Assembly: GCA_040398805.1 (NCBI GenBank)
Contig: JBBATK010000011.1
Coordinates: 1 to 64,000, forward strand
From: JBBATK01 sp040398805
GTDB lineage: Bacteria; Bacteroidota; Ignavibacteria; Kapaibacteriales; NICIL-2
Length of the DNA stretch: 64,000 nucleotides
Reading direction: 5' to 3'
Shown: in pieces, positions 63,940 through 64,000 of the stretch
How the letters are laid out: each line of letters opens with the position of its first letter
Numbering within the stretch: position 1 is the first letter of the stretch
Notes under the pieces: model-generated
What the model was told of the DNA's origin: nothing
Seen by the model: only the letters and a program-made list of their open reading frames with translations
The model's database searches: none
Made by a program: the position numbers and the translations under genes

Positions 63940-64000
63940 ATGAATGCAATTGTCGAAATCGCCGGTAAGCAATTCAATGTCAAAGAAGCGGACACCATCG
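63940..64000 (+). CDS. rplU: 50S ribosomal protein L21, first 20 codons (runs off the window)
   Basis: The frame begins MNAIVEIAGKQFNVKEADTI, matching the conserved L21 N-terminus (MYAIVEIGGKQ). AGGTAG upstream is the same ribosome-site core as for infC. A strong ribosomal promoter precedes it. The rest of the gene, and probably rpmA, lies beyond the right edge. Confidence 0.9.
   Translation, partial: MNAIVEIAGKQFNVKEADTI

Noticed and set aside
1..64000. tRNA or rRNA genes, CRISPR arrays, transposases, phage or defence islands
   Set aside because: All gaps between genes were read for tRNA-like arms, direct repeats and terminal inverted repeats, and none was convincing. Nearly all genes are core or surface functions.

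Overview
The window is 64 kb of protein-coding chromosome, roughly 57-60% G+C by eye, with no rRNA, tRNA, CRISPR array, insertion sequence or integrase visible. It most likely comes from the Bacteroidota/Chlorobiota side of the tree, and the mix fits a Kapabacteria/Ignavibacteria-type organism best. The evidence is a SusC/SusD pair, large secreted proteins with type IX secretion-style C-terminal domains, a DUF2723 membrane protein, a DUF3467 protein next to ClpP, and at least nine copies of the Bacteroidota -7 promoter motif TAnnTTTG ahead of genes. A flhA gene points to a flagellated or once-flagellated lineage, unlike typical Bacteroidia. The taxonomic call is inference.

Layout. 1-11.3 kb: DUF2723 membrane protein, RlmN, an orphan OppC-type permease, a degenerate receiver protein, GrpE-DnaJ, Hsp33, an M15 peptidase, and a PAP2 phosphatase divergent from AnmK. 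11.5-17.7 kb: translation genes, namely rplM-rpsI-rpsB-tsf-pyrH-frr on the plus strand and infC-rpmI-rplT plus an RRM protein on the minus strand, separated by a bidirectional terminator. A three-helix leader precedes rpsB. 17.8-27.2 kb: a large secreted FG-GAP protein, kynureninase coupled to a DUF2007 protein, a TPR lipoprotein, DUF3467-ClpP-ClpX and OsmC. 27.3-32.6 kb: a FecA-like TonB receptor behind a candidate operator, a MarR regulator, a PD40 propeller protein and an orphan PaaA. 32.7-42 kb: a 1656-residue metalloprotease with two LamG modules, a deoxyhypusine synthase homologue and DNA polymerase I.

42.1-64 kb: AddA helicase-nuclease, an Omp85 protein, an acyltransferase, FlhA, an MgtA-type P-type ATPase, SusC-SusD, then an operon of a DEDD exonuclease/UvrC-like fusion, UppP and DHFR. 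A MoxR ATPase follows, and the first 20 codons of rplU close the window.

Most of this is housekeeping. No multi-gene defence or biosynthetic system was found. The items most worth a second look are the structured rpsB leader, the palindrome on the TonB-receptor promoter, the DEDD-GIY-YIG-4Cys-UVR fusion, the receiver lacking its phospho-acceptor Asp, the face-to-face anmK/PAP2 promoters, and several orphan members of multi-subunit systems (PaaA, FlhA, OppC, AddA).
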